From: Pelodera strongyloides
Taxonomy: Eukaryota > Nematoda > Chromadorea > Rhabditida > Rhabditidae
DNA length: 64,000 bases
Reading direction: 5' to 3'
Assembly: GCA_036852015.1 (NCBI GenBank)
Contig: JAANDG010000213.1
Coordinates: 1 to 64,000 of the forward strand
Shown here: piece by piece, positions 38,801 through 53,330 of the stretch
Numbering within the stretch: the first letter of the stretch is position 1
How the letters are laid out: every line of letters starts with the position of its first letter
The notes under the pieces: model-generated
The model's input: the letters and a program-made list of their open reading frames with translations, nothing else
Databases searched by the model: none
What the model was told of the DNA's origin: nothing
Made by a program: the position numbers and the translations under genes

Positions 38801-41800
38801 CTAAGAATAAGTTATTTTTTCTGAAACTGTTTGATTGGAAAGTAAGGTGATAATAGTGATATTAGAGGATTACTACTCACGTGCTCATTTAGCTTTTCTG
38901 CTTTCTTTCACGAGATGTAAAAGAAACATTTTTTGTTTCTTTTGAAAATTACCAATGCCTAGACTACACCGGCTATTATACACGGTCGGCTGGGCCAAGT
39001 TATTGTTATTCACAAGTGGGCTTAGTTTTTCGTAGTAGGTGTTTTCCCAGGGGGGAATATGAGTAGAAAAAATATTAAAGGTAGGACAGAGGCCACAGAG
39101 ACCGTATTCACCAACACTCAGGGAGCCCTCCCCAGGCTCACGAGCGCTCTGAATTTCTTCTGCTCCCGCGCTCTTTAGCTCCCTGGGGAGGCCAGGGAGC
39201 GCTCCCAGCGTGTTGGTGAATACGGCCTCAGGACTGTCCTTCAGGGGTACCCGAAGCGAGCCCTGCAGATTAGGAATACCTACATACGGTTGGCTTATCA
39301 GGGGTAATCATATTATTTGTTTTCTTGTATTTGTAAATTAGTGTCACGTGTTTACTAAATATATTTAAGTATTTGTTAACACATTAAAAATGTGTGTTTG
39401 TGGGTAAATGTCGATGATTGAACGGAATTCCGTGCGCATGACTGCACATACCTGAATACACGTAGCGCGACATCGTAGTAGGTGAGGTGAGATATTAATA
39501 ACTCTTTGTTCCGGTAATGATAAGGAATACTACTAATTTTAAGTAGATGTGTGTGATTCTCGTTGCGATATTGCTTTTCTTCCATGAGAAATTTGGCGAA
39601 TTAGTTTGGTTTTTATTGTGGGACTGGATTGCATGTGAACTCGTAACGTCGCATTTCCGGATTCGGATTTAAACTTTACGCTTTTTGTGTTCAGATTAAG
39701 AATAGGGCTTGGCCAATTTATTTCCATATTTTTATGATCGCTCCGAAGTGAAGTAATGCATGACCGTAAGGTTTATGATCGTATTTTTGTTCATGGAAGT
39801 TGGGGTAATTCGTAGTTGTAATAGGCCACTAATCTAATTTAATCTAGAGAAAGCCACAACAACTAAAGCCTCGAATATTAATACGATACGAAAGGTTCTC
39901 TCGAAGTTGAAAAGGAGTCGGTCCTATTAAATTAAAGGATGATGATTTACTATTATGTATTTTGCGGATTCTTTATTATATTTGTATGTAAGAGTTGGTT
40001 GGGGATTGTAGCGTCGCTGACTTGTAGCTGACTAATTTGGACATTTGGTCGTGATTGTTAACAAGTTATGATAAGAAAAACTTGATCGGTTATGGTAATC
40101 AACAATCAACCAAGCCTATTGCCTATTGTTGGCCATTGAATGGTTGAATAGCAAAACATCTTTTGTTTGTTTTGGTGATTGTTTTTGGAGGGGCTTATCA
40201 TCATTGTATATGATAACTTGATAGCATTGGAAGTGTTGTAGGCTTGAATATGAGTTGTTTTTTACCCTTTGGTATTCGTACTTAAATTTGCCAATGTTGT
40301 AAATACTTAGATGGAGAATAATATGGAATAGGGTAAATAGGTATAGGGTTACACTTACGAGAGGTTCTTTCAGTCATTTCCTGGAGCAGCTATTTTTAAA
40401 GGACCATTCTCATTTATTCAGTCTTTCACTTTCTCGTGGGCACGAGACATTATGACATTATCAATGGAATCGGTTATTTTCTGTGGGCCTGACCCTGAAA
40501 GCCCTGTCCACGATGATGTGCTAAATGATCTTTTTGCGCGGACTGCAACATCTCCACAGAGAAGACTTGATTCCTATTCCTAACTCTAGTGTTAATGAGG
40601 TTTCCAATTGCAATCGGGAGGCTCAGCTGCCAAAAGAGGAAGTGAATTTGAAACCAATTTGCTCGTATCTGATTGCAAGATTGGCGAGCACGGGAGAGGG
40701 ACCGCAGGGTGCAAGAAGCTAAATACAAAATACACGATACTACATAATAGAGTCAAAAACAGTGTATGCATGAATTTGGTGTGAAGACGTTTGTAGAGTC
40801 TTTGCGTTGCGTTGAGCGTAGGCGGTTTGCCCGAGGTTTACGGACGGCTCTCTTCAGTTCTTTTGTAGTTCCTGTCACGTAAAGCTGCAGTTTTCTGATT
40901 ATGAACTGTTGTTCAATAGTAGGTGGTAGTGAAAGGCAATCGCAAAGTAACTAGTTATATTGAGAGACCAAACTTGTTTCCATACTGGCATTTTGTAATG
41001 GTTTTAATTTGCGCGACGAATTGATTAGTTTTGTTGGGCGGAGGCATTGAGCTTTGAGCATACACATTACTGAATTCGCAGTTGGTCCCAGTGTAACTTT
41101 GGGAAGTTGAATAATTTAAACGGAAGGTTGAAAAATGTAGCGTGGAATGCTGCCATCGTGTTGTTATTGCACGATTGGCTCGTTTATTGTGGGAATCTAT
41201 GTATTATAAGTAAAATAGATGGGAGGATTAACACCGGTTGGTAAAAGTGTTCATTTTTAAAAAATTTGCTTGAACATTTGGTTAAAAAAGGGGAATACAG
41301 GGGAGATGGATCTCACTGCAGATTGCTTCTGGCAACTAGGTACTGGCAAATATACGGCAGCTATTAATAATCTGTACTTTTATAGAGCACCCCTGGTGAG
41401 TGTATCAGCATTCCGCCCGTTCTCCTCTCGCCTGTCCTCTCGCGTCCAGTTCGCTCGGCTTCCGCGGCGAGTTCGCCACTTCCCGCTCGACATCATGTAA
41501 GTTGCCATCTGGTTTGTTCTGATATGAAAACATATATGAAAACCCTATTGTAAGAAGGTTTAAAATTCACATATTTTTGTGCTGTCCTGTCGAAGGGCAA
41601 ATCTTTTCTTAGGAATTACTGATTTCGATTACCCACTAGTATTGTAGTTGGTTGGAAAATATTTGCATTATATGGTTTCCAAGTATGCTGAAAATGTACA
41701 GTATTTTGGAACTACACGATAATATTTTTTCATTTTTCGTGCAGAGCAAGTTTCGTGCAGAAATACGGTAGCATTGACAGAATCAGGCAGATTGCTCGGG

Positions 41801-44496
41801 ATACTTGGAAACTCCATAACAGAGACTTTTTTCAACAAAGGCGCATTAAAAACAGGATTTTAAGTTCGGAACAGGGCAAAATCAGGTTACTTTCAGGGTT
41901 CGGACTCTGACGGCGATCTCACACCATGGCGTCCACGTCGACACACGAACACCCGGGAACCGTCACGACCGAACACGCCGACCATGTCGCCTATCATGCA
42001 CAGGAGCTCGTCCGGGTCGAAGCTGGCCAACGTCTTTCCAAGTTTGTTGTCTTTTTGTTTACATCGGATGAACGGCCTTGGGCATCGTGTCTAGTTCGCT
42101 TTTTTTTTTGTTTGGAGGGTTTTGCTGGTTCGAATTCTGGGTTTGAATTGAAGCACCAAAACATTGCTTGTTTTGAAGCCGCTGAATTTTGTGCAGGTTA
42201 TTGTTATTCCGACCGTAAGCGCGTTTCAGCCATTATTAGAGGGAAAAGAGTTAAATCGGGCATATAGGCCACGTGTACAGTGTTTATGATGAGAAAGTAA
42301 GTAACCTTAGTTTGTGTGTGGATTTTGTTTTATTGATTGTTAATTATTGATAATTCAGTGCGAATGGGCAGCTCTTCGGGTTCACTGCTACCGTCGCGCG
42401 TTCTGAGAAGAACGGATTCTGATGCAGCATCAAGGAGGAATACATTGCGCTCGGCAAGACGGAGACCATCGTTTGGCAAGTCCAGAGGTCGGTTAATCAC
42501 TTTGACATTGTTAGTTATGGTTAACACTTTGAAGTTGTTTGATTCCTTTTACTACCTGCTGCTAAACCGTGTTGTCTTTTTCCGTTTTTGTTCCGTTTTT
42601 GTGTACTGTGTACTATACCCTACCCTGTGGAAAATGGTGCGATTTTAAGCCGAAGTGTTCCAGGTTAGTGATTTGTTTCACATGTATTGTCGTTCATTTA
42701 CCTTTGTGCTAATTGAAACTATTGTTGAAACTATTGAAATTCTCAATTTTCTTAAAGCGAAATACTGGCCGGTTTTTGAAACGCATCGTGGACAACTGAG
42801 TTCTTACGTATTTATGCGAATTTACTCGATTTTTTATTCTAATTTATGTTCATTTGCATAAGATGCATAAGAATGCTGGTGTACCCGATGCGTTTCAAAA
42901 ACCGGCCGGTATTTCGCTTTAACATTTTTACTGAACTTTTTTTGCCTCGTTTTACCCGTAATTGCCCCTGACTGCTGGGAGCCGTAGCGTCGGTCTCAGG
43001 TTGTTTTCTATGAACGAGACCCAGAGACCCTCATATTTCATCCTGCATCATTATACGACTTTTTGCCATAATGTCTGTAGTCCCTGAATAAACTGCGTTT
43101 TAGGCAATCTTGTGTTTTCTGTATAATTCTTTGTCGAATGACTTTTCCGCGTATTTCGTTATTTCGTTATTTCACAGTTTACCGCTTGGCCGCCTTTTCT
43201 TGAGCGTGCTAATACTTTGTACAAATTGAACGTGAAGTGTTGTGAGATGCTGTCGACTTATTTATTTTAGATTTTAGTGAGTCGACGTCTACTTGTTTTT
43301 TTTTCGAAGCGCTCTAGATTTACGGCTTGTTTCCTTCCTAGAAGTCCTTTCTGGTAATAATTTATGTTGATAACTTCTGTGATGCCATGTTTTATTTTAT
43401 TGTAATTATGATAATTATAATTTATTATCACTAATACTTTAATGATTATGTGGTAGTGCTTTGACCAACAAGACAAGATTTCGATAACGATAACTGTCGC
43501 TAATCGCTAATTAACTTAGGAAAGCTGGCATATGTACATACCACACTAATGTATTTGATCCCCAGGCGTCGGTACTCTTCTTCTTTGCTTTGTGTTTGTT
43601 TAGAGGCTATGGGTCACTTAGGGCTTTAGAGGGTTTGTCATTGCTTATGGGGTTTCCAAGTATGGTGAAAATTTACCGTATCTTGGAACTACACGAGAAT
43701 ATTTTTTTTTAATTTTTTATTTATGTATGCAGGTTTCGTGCAGAAATACGGTAGTATTGACAGAATCACACCGAATTTTTGGGATACTTGGAAACCGCAT
43801 TAGCTTACGTCACGTTATTATGTTTAGTCCGTGAAAAAATTATGTTTTCTAACCAAAAGAAAAATAGTGGTTCTAAAATAGTTTCCTGCGTTGTTTGGTT
43901 TTGGTTTTCTCTAGAGTTCACCCATTTTGGTTGGAGGTTCGAGGCCCCCTACCGAGTTTGATATCCAAGTTGAGATAGGGGACACCTGGTGCTAGCCTGC
44001 TAGCCAGTTATTTTGAAAGTCAGCCTTTGTTTGGAGTTTAAGGTTTTGTGTTCGTGATCGATAACATTTAACAAATTTCTTTTTGTAATGTTTAGAACGA
44101 TTGATAGTGTTCTAATGGGATAGTAGGCCTTATCTGAAATATTCCAGAAAGCTTTGTCTATGTTTATGACCACCGCAGGGATGACTGATTTTGTTATGTT
44201 CAGAAGATGTGAGACTATTAGAGGAGAGTTTCGAGAGGTTTGACGGTTTGAACTGTGAGGGTCACCATCTTGTCTGCAGTGTCGTAGCCGGTGAGAGGCT
44301 TTCCCTCCCCTCGGTAGAGTGTCCCTCTCACCTCTACAACAAAAATTAGGGTCCCCCCAGCTACTCGAGGGCCAAGGGCCAGGCCACACTGTGTTTAGGT
44401 ACAGGTTTTACCAGCCACTTGTGGTTAGGGGAACTTGAACTCGATGTGAGATACACTGTACTCTTTATCTCACTTTCCCTCCTTTTATCTAACTCT

Positions 44497-44540
<44 letters not shown>

Positions 44541-44896
44541 GCGTGTGTGTATTTGTTGAGAATCGACGGTTATGTTCTGTTAGCTAGACACGTCATTAAC
44601 TGAACCGTAGCTAGGCTTGTGCGCCATCGCTAACAAACCGCTACAGCCCTCTGACCTCTGCAGTAAGCGAAAAGGGTTTGCTTCTGTTAAGAGTCACTTT
44701 TGCTAATGATCTCTTTCTTTCATATGGGGAATGAAATAGTTGGATGCTCGATTTTTTGAATTAAATCTGTTGCTATTCTGTACAAAAAAACCGTGATCAA
44801 TTTTGCAAACCCGGTAAAGGTTTCTGTTCTCAGTGATCACATAATTTAACATTGTGATCAGTGATCAGTTTCTATTTCAATTTCAGCGATCTCTTG

Positions 44897-44976
<80 letters not shown>

Positions 44977-47900
44977 ATCTCTCTGTCTCTCTATCTTTCT
45001 CTCTCTTCTCTCTCTCTCTTCTCTCTCCTTCATCTCTCTGTCTCTCTCTCTCTCTCTCATCTCTCTGATCCCTCTCGACTCTCCATCTCGCTCACTCTCT
45101 GGATCCCGAAATTCTCTCTCGCCCTCCTTTTTTCTTCACTCTCCATATATTTTTCCGTCTATGCATCCTCTATCAAGTTGTTCTTTCCCTCTATCTCTAT
45201 CTGTCTCCCTTTCACAATCATCTGTCTCCCTCTCACATTCAGTCTCTACTCTCTACTACTCTACTTTTGTCTGGGAACTGATTTTCAATTCAGGCTTGCT
45301 ACCTTCCACACCTCTGGAAGTGCAATAGTTGAAGCCTTTTCCCTTTTTCAAATGTTACTATGATATGTAAATGTATAGTTGTGGCTTGAACTCTACTCTA
45401 CCTCTACATTTCATGTTCCTTTAGGATGGTTTGCCACCCTTGTAAGTAATCTACAGCTTGATAATACTAAGTTATTTAATAATAATTTATTACACCACAA
45501 AGATGCGCACAGAAACTCATAATTTACTCCTTACACATTAAGATTTCAATCATTTTTTATGCCATTTATTTCACTACACTTCTGCTCTTGTCCCGGGACA
45601 GTTCCACTTGCAGTCGACGTATTCGGACGCTTTCGGACGAAGTCCTGCAACTTGCGTTCGTAGTCAAGTTTCGCTAGAAAGACTTCTTCAAGCTCTTGGA
45701 ACTGGTCATTCAGGAGCGCGTACTATTTTTCCAACGTCGAGTTTCTGTGGAGGAGCTGAGCTTTCTCCATATTTGTCTCCGTGTCCATGATTGATGTTTG
45801 TTGGTGGTTCACTACTGCCCGCACTCTTCGGTTCTGCTAATTTTTCCTTCCTCTCGATATTTTACATCTACAACTTACAACTGCTGAAAGGTGTGCTGGT
45901 GCTAGCTTTTATGGGAGCCGTGTGCGTTTCGTCCGCGCAATTTTTCTCTGATTTATTGTACTTCTAGGGCACTTTCAATTTTCTTATTTCGTGACGCAAA
46001 AAGCGATTTCTGACTTTTCCGAATTTTGGAAACTGTATAGCATCTTTACAGCTTTGGAGGAATGTTATGGACTAGTTGAAACATCTTACTTTTGAAGTGA
46101 TAATTCATAATATTATTGTTTTCGTATCAAAGCTCGAAATTTTCATGCAAGAGGACCTGAGGTCTGAAGCTAATATTGCGATTAAATAATGTCTATGCTG
46201 ATAGATTTGCTGATACATTTCTTTGCTGTTTTTTTTCTTGAGCGCTTGGTTATTCGTCCGTCTGTTTGTGAAGTAGAAGTAGTGCCCTTTGAGTCTAGTA
46301 GTTCATCTTTGGGATTACTCCAGTAATGTCTCTGTGAGGAATGTTTCATTTTCTTTTGCAATATGGGAGTCTCCTAGCTTAGCTTGGCGGGATTGCCAAC
46401 GTGACGCGAAACATTGTTCGCGTGCAGCACGTGGAGCGCGGCCCACCGCACTTCGGAGTTTTCTTCTACGATAAGCGTGATAGCGCTAGCTGAACCGTTC
46501 GTGGTCCTTGTACTGTAGTATGGTAGTTCGGGTATCGCACACTTGGCGTATTGGTGCGGCACTCAATTTTAGTGCCAAAAGAGTGCGGCACCGGAGTCCA
46601 GAGTCCAGAGCAGAGTTTCTTTTGTATTGGGGTTTCGCACACTTGGCGTATTGGTGCGGTACTCAATTTTAGTGCCAAAAGAGTGCGGCACCGTAGTCCA
46701 GAGTCCAGAGCAGAGTTTCTTTTGTATTGGGGTTTCGGTTTTCGTTTTCGCACACTTGGGTATTGGTGCGGTACTCAATTTTAGTGCCAAAACAGTGCGG
46801 CACCGGAGTCCAGAACAGAGTTTCTTCTGTATAGAAGAAGATAAGGTTTGGGAATTTGAACTGATGGGATCTGGCCGCTAAGGCTTTTATTTTAGTTTAT
46901 CCGGTCTGGAAGGTGTGTGTGTGTGCTCGTCTCTGAGTATGCTTCCCAGCTTCCCTCCATTAGTTTGTCATCCACTCAATACGTTGTCAACCTTCAATCA
47001 GCTTTACTCGCAGGGTGATTCTCTCTCTTTCTCTCTCTCTCTGTCTCTGTCTGTCTACCTCTCTCTTACCTCTCCTATCTCTATCAGTTATTTTCTCTCT
47101 GCATATTCTCTATGAATATGACTATATTCATATCATCGAGGCCCATGATTATGACGGGTTATTGAATTGTAGATTGTAGATTCGACGTCATCGTCTTTTT
47201 CATACTTGAAATTATTTTTGAAAAAGTTGTAGCGAGTTATCGTGCTCTCCGTGTGGCTGCGAGTTGTACTTGATTCGATTGCCCGGTTGTTTCACTTTTT
47301 CGTTTCATGCATACTTGTCGGTACTGATCGTACGATCGTACTCACAGACTCTAGTGGTTGTGGTCAAATGCCGACCGTATTGACACTAATTGACACACTG
47401 TTATTGACACTAATTGACACGCTCTTTTCATTTGCTAATCATCCTCGTTTATTTTTAGCACCACGGCTTATTCACCAGTTCACACATTAGGGACAATTGA
47501 AGTGTATCGTATCGTTTGTATTTGTTTTGATCTCGATTTTGACTGTAGGAGGGGGCTGGGTGTGACTAACTTGATAAACTGTATATATGTAAGGTAAGGA
47601 AAGGAAGCTATTTATTGGTTGTAGTGGTGCTTTGTTTCCGAATTTCTGACTAATGTTTAAGAATTTTTCTCTGTATCTGGTTCAGCTAATTTGCAAGCAT
47701 TTTGAATTTGGGGCACTTCCACTCGAATCTTGTAGCGTTAGTTGGCTAATATCTAATTCGTTATGTGTTAATGTGGCTAATTTGTTTAACTAAACGATAA
47801 TTATTTGCGTGACCGCGTGCATTCGCTTTGTACATATGAGTGTCCCAAAGGGGCCTTATTTTTGTTATTTCTGTGATTTGTATTTTTTTTATATGCATAA

Positions 47901-50900
47901 CGTCGCAGGGCTATTCAAGGGCTATAGTTTTGTGACGTATGCGAACCTCCATTATGTAATTTTGTACTTCACTTTCGCTTATTCATCTCATTTACAATTT
48001 GTCTTTTTTTTTCTAAAAAAAAAAACTGTTCACGAGGGGAAAGGTTTGTATTCAACCTTTACTATTTCCTGTCCATCACCCCCCACGTTATAACGGGTAT
48101 AATTGTTAATTATTTAGTCACGTTATAACGGATAATTGTTAATTATTTAGTCCTTTTTTATTTGTTTGGGGAAATTGAAAGGCCTCTGACTTTTTTTGGA
48201 AAATTCAATTTTCTATCTATTAATGTCATGTTTGGAGACGTGGAAAGCTTGAAGCAATGGAGCGTTGTAGGATTGAAAAGTGCAGCATTATGATACCTCA
48301 TAGAGGTTTTGTCCTGTCCGAGTCCAAATTTAAAGCGATATAATGGCTGGTTTTTGAAGCTTTTGTTCGACAGCTGCAATCTCGCGGGAAATTCACTCAC
48401 TACTCACTCCTGATGTTACCGAATGACTTATTTTAAATTTATTCCACACTTTAAAGCGAAATGCCGGCCGGTTTTTAAAACACATCAAGTAGACCAGCAT
48501 TCTTATGCAGCTTACGCATATGAACATAAATTAGAATAAAAAAATCGAGCTAAATTCGAGCAAATTTGCATAAGTACAAAAGAATTCAGTTGTCCACGAT
48601 GCATTTCAAAAACCGGCCGGTATTTCGCTTTAATTAAAGCGTACCACTTTTGTTGGTCTGCTGGTCACTTGCCTTCTTATTGTTAGTGAAGCGGCCATCA
48701 ATCCTTATTTGATTCGTTGAGTCTTCTTTCTAGAGTTGTTTGTGTCTTGGGAGAAAAAAAAGAGTCTAGATGTAAATTGTATTAAGACCGAACTGCTTTT
48801 TACGTGTTTTATTTTGGGCATCTGTCATCTCGTCTCACTCTTGAGCAGAAGTAGACCAAGTAGAATATGAACGACCACGGCGATCTCCTTGTTCTGACAG
48901 AGCAGGGGGCGTATCGGAAGGCCGTGTGCCGTGAACACTTCAGAGACAGATTTGGAGTATTTTTTTTTGTGAACAGTGGGGGATTTCTATGCCATAAAGT
49001 GGTATGACACGTGGTTTTCAAACTTGTTCTTGACATGCTATCTTGTATTATGTGCACATTTCGGAGCCATTCCTGTGGTTCTGTGAATGTATGAATCGCT
49101 TTGGAGTGAAGTTGTCCGGTATAGGTTTGATAGAGCAAGAGCTCGTGTCGCAACGCTTTAGTTCATTGACGTTGATGTTTAGTGTTAGTACCCTTCAAAG
49201 CTATTTTAGGGTTTTTATTTGAGAACCAGAAACTTTATGTTTTTGTATTACAAATACCGAATGATTTTTGTTTTGAGAAGTTGGAAATTGGAAATTGGGT
49301 TTGGTTGCTGAATGTTTTGAGAATATCGATGTGACCTACTGATATTAAAATTTACTGTACTAAAGGGTGAACCTGTTTTCGCTTGAATTTTGGTTGGCCT
49401 TATCTTTGGAATTATTATTCATCTCCATCCAGCGCTATTAAAGCGAAATACCGGCCAGTTTTTGAAACACATCGAGTACACCAACATTCGTATGCTGCTT
49501 ACGCAAATGAACATTGGAATAAAAAATCGAGCTAAATTCGAACAAATTAGCATAAATACGTAAGAATTCAGTTGTCCACGATGTGTTTCAGTTTAAAAGA
49601 CCGGCCGGTATTTCGCTTTAACATTCTCCCTTGGCAGTTTGGCAACGGCGCCTTTTAAAGTTGACAAGCTTAGTTATTATTCCTGTTTTGCTTGGCGGAG
49701 TAGCCATTCGTTGTTAGCTGTTGTCCGAATTACCGAACTTCCGAAAAAAACGATTAGCTGGTGTCTGATTCGTGTATGGCTTCAGAATTGTTGCCATTTA
49801 CATTTCTCTGTCACACTTTCTCTCTGCTCTCTCTCTGCTCGTTCTCTCTCTCTCTTTCTCTCTGTCTATCTCTCTCTCTCTCTCTCTCTCTTCCTGCCCG
49901 TTCCTTTATACATGTCGGCCCTATGCTAATTGCCTCCCGTTGTCAATCGTCGACTTGTATCCGCTTAGCAATTTGTATGCGTGAGCGTGGGGGGGTTTGT
50001 AGTATGGTGGGGTACGAATTTCTCCATTTTCTATAGTATTTTTTGGAATAATTTTTGGTTTTCCGCTCTGGGTTAGCCATATTGCGCGTGATAAATTACC
50101 ACTCTGTGAATATATAGAAGCACGGCAGTAGCTAGCGTCTTATGGTTGATAATGGGTTTTTATCTCTATTTTCTCCCTCTCTCATTCTCACTCTCTCTCT
50201 CTCTCTGATGTTATGTAATTCATATGTAAAGTAAAGGCAATGCTCTTCTTATGCTTCCAGCTTTTTATCCTAGCATCTAAATTCCGAATCCGTGGCACTA
50301 CAACGTGGTCCACGTCCATTCTTCACCACTAAATTAAATTATCCCAATTCGCACGAATCTTCCCTTTCTTTTCTTTTCTTTCTATTTTTTTTCTGTCAGC
50401 GAAGCACTTTCCTTGGTAATCCGTCTATGTATTTCGATAAAAGGTATGTTTTTACCTTTTAGGGGATTCTTTTGTGCGTTCATCGCGTGAATAAATCATT
50501 TGTTTTTGGGGATGGGGGAGTCTGTATGTATTCTCTATTCATATATTTACACCAACCGCGCACCCATACATATAATCGCTAAATTAGATTGTCCCAACAA
50601 CACGCCGAGTCGGGTCTTCGTTTCGGATGTATACTAGAAGTGTCTATATATTGTTCTTTCTTTCTTTCTTTTTAATACAAGTCTATATTTTCTTTCGATA
50701 TTCAGTTCTCTTAAAGCGAAATAGCGGCCGGTTTTTGAAACGCATCGCGGACAGCTGAATTCCTACGCATTTATGCTAATTTGCTCGACTTTCGATCGAT
50801 TTTTTTATTCTAATTTACGTTCATTTGCGTATGCTGCTTACGAATACTGATGTACTAGATGCGTTTCAAAAACCGACCAGTATTTCGCTTTAATACATGC

Positions 50901-52348
50901 ATATCTCTATGTAATGAGGTGGGAGATCTGCATCATTTCTTATGTGGAAATTCGAAATTGCATATGGCAAAGCGAATTTTATCCCCTTAATTTCCGTTCA
51001 ATTTTGGGTTTAGGTATAATTGCCTTCCTGTAATTAGCGGTCTGTTGGTTCGTTGGTTGTGAACTTTACAGCCCACATTTACGTGTGTTTCGACGAATTG
51101 TTTAAGTCTTTTAGAATAATTGCAGGTTTTAGTGCCCTACGATTAATCATCCATTAAACTGAAACAGATCCTTTTATTGACCTTAGTATGTATTTGACTA
51201 TTAGTTGTTATTGCAAGACTGATTTTTCTACCCTGTTGCTTTGGGTAAAGACTAAGCGGTGACGAATTCACTTGGGCGGTATAGAAAACATCAACAGGCT
51301 AAAATTGACAGTAATGAAAAATTGATATTTGTCATATGCATAATATGTAATCACTCATATTGTGTTGGCTGCTAAATGTTCCTTTTCGACTGGCTACGTT
51401 ATTTTTAGGGCCACTATTTAACCTTTTTGTTTCCCAGGTTGAATAGTATTATAGTATCCGTAAAGTAAGAAATAGATTCTTTTTTTCCCACTTTGTGCCT
51501 TGTTTTTCGTTTTCCCCCATTTGGCTTACGAGTTTTTTATTGCCGGTCATTTTAACTGAGGAAATGGAGGGCGAATCGATGATGACTATGTTTTAGTTAG
51601 ATTACAAGTTAGATTTTATTTAGTGCATATTTAGATTACATCTGTTTATCTTATGTTTCCATTTTGTACTTATAGAGAGAGAGAGAGAGAGAGAGAGAAG
51701 AGAAGAGAAGAGATGTGAGCGAATTCTACCCACCTAGTGTTTTATATAATTCGATTAGTATTTTGGCTCTGGAAACCGAAAGTGTTTTCCGCGAAAACAT
51801 TAAAGGCTACCAACGAAACGTGGGTTGCCTTGCTTGCTTGGGAAATTGCGTTATTCAGCATGTGTGTTAATTTCCGGAGCGCTCCTATTTCACGAAAAGC
51901 CCTGTCTTTATTTAGAAATTGGTATTCTTTAAAGCGAAATACCGGCCGGTTTTTGAAACGCATCGAGTGCATCAGCATTCTTATGCAGCATATGCAAATC
52001 AACATAAATTAGAATAAAAATTCGAGCTAAATTCGAGCAAATTAGCATAAATACGCAAGAATTCAGTTGTCCCCGATGCGTTTCAAAAACCGACCGGTAT
52101 TTCGCTTTTAACCTTCTTTGTTTTGTTATTTGGGTCATTTGGGTGGCCATTTTTACGATTCATTCTAATTGTTTCTAAACTTTTTTGTAGTTTGTTTATA
52201 CGCAGCTTGACTCCTGTTTTTGTCGGAAATTTGGAAACTTGAAGTGCCTTCTGAAACTACATTGATGGTCAGTGAAAATTAGTAATTAGTATTCATATGC
52301 GTGAGAGTATTTGTTGCTCGTTGGTCAATTGTCAGTGAACATGATGTA

Positions 52349-52419
<71 letters not shown>

Positions 52420-53288
52420 CCTCTCTCTGTCTCTCTGTCTCTCTGTATCTCTCTCTGATTCTGGGTTGTCTTGTCTCTTGTTCCATATTGCTTTCACCCT
52501 CTCGATTTCTTCGCTTGTTCACTGTCTCTCATCTACAAAACCTCTAGACCTTCTCCAGTTCCCAGACGGTTTGTCTGATATCTCTGTTTCCAGTGCTTCC
52601 AATTTTTCCATTGTATATCCGTACATCATCCTGGATTCTTATTTGATTTGGTTACGCGTGCTCCGCTTCCGCCTGTACTCACGTGTTGTTTTCTTTGCAG
52701 AAAGTGCTCGCGGAAAGAGAAAAAGAGAGCAAAGTTTCATTGGGCCCATCAAACGGTGTGCCGCACGCGGGGTACGAGTGGTTTGGAGTTTGGACAGACG
52801 AGTGCAATTTGTGCACTTTTCACTGCTGATAGCCGACATACACTTTGGTCTGGTCGACCAGCTTGACGACTACGACGCCATATTCTTATTCTGACCAAAC
52901 CACCTTTGAATAAGGTTCTTGAGGCGTCAAACGATTGATTATTTATTTATTTTTGGATATATTGGGAGATTTGGGATATACCACCGAGAAAATTGAGCTA
53001 CGACCGATATGAAGAAAGAGTGGAATTGACAAATTCTTACTTCCACTTTTTGTATTCGACTATTCTATTTTCAACCCAACTGCTACGTGTACGTAAGCGA
53101 CATGAAATCGAACCTTTAACTTTGGAGACTTGACTGACAGGCTTGATATTACGAAATTTATTAAAATATTAAAATAACTATACTCAAAATGGACGACCAA
53201 CGCATGAGGGCGATCTCGTCCTCCTCGTTGGGCGTATCGTCTCTATTGGCCAATCGACCGGTCTATAGAAAGTACGGCACGATGACCA

Positions 53289-53330
<42 letters not shown>

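Noticed and set aside
43936..43956. B-box-like GGTTCGAGGCC, possible pol III gene
   Set aside because: No matching A box at the right distance and no cloverleaf.
44854..45363. Open frames of 155-169 codons on the plus strand
   Set aside because: They are read from a CT microsatellite (Ser/Leu runs) and have no splice or protein context.
45608..45790. Plus-strand 60-codon frame (Ser-rich) as another exon of the long gene
   Set aside because: Its phase does not match exon F, and the minus strand of the same segment reads a more protein-like coiled coil.
46466..46881. Overlapping frames with repeated peptides on both strands
   Set aside because: They come from a 100-bp tandem repeat whose length varies out of frame.
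52279..52522. Arg/Glu-rich minus-strand frames
   Set aside because: Mirror image of the CT array at 52350-52460.
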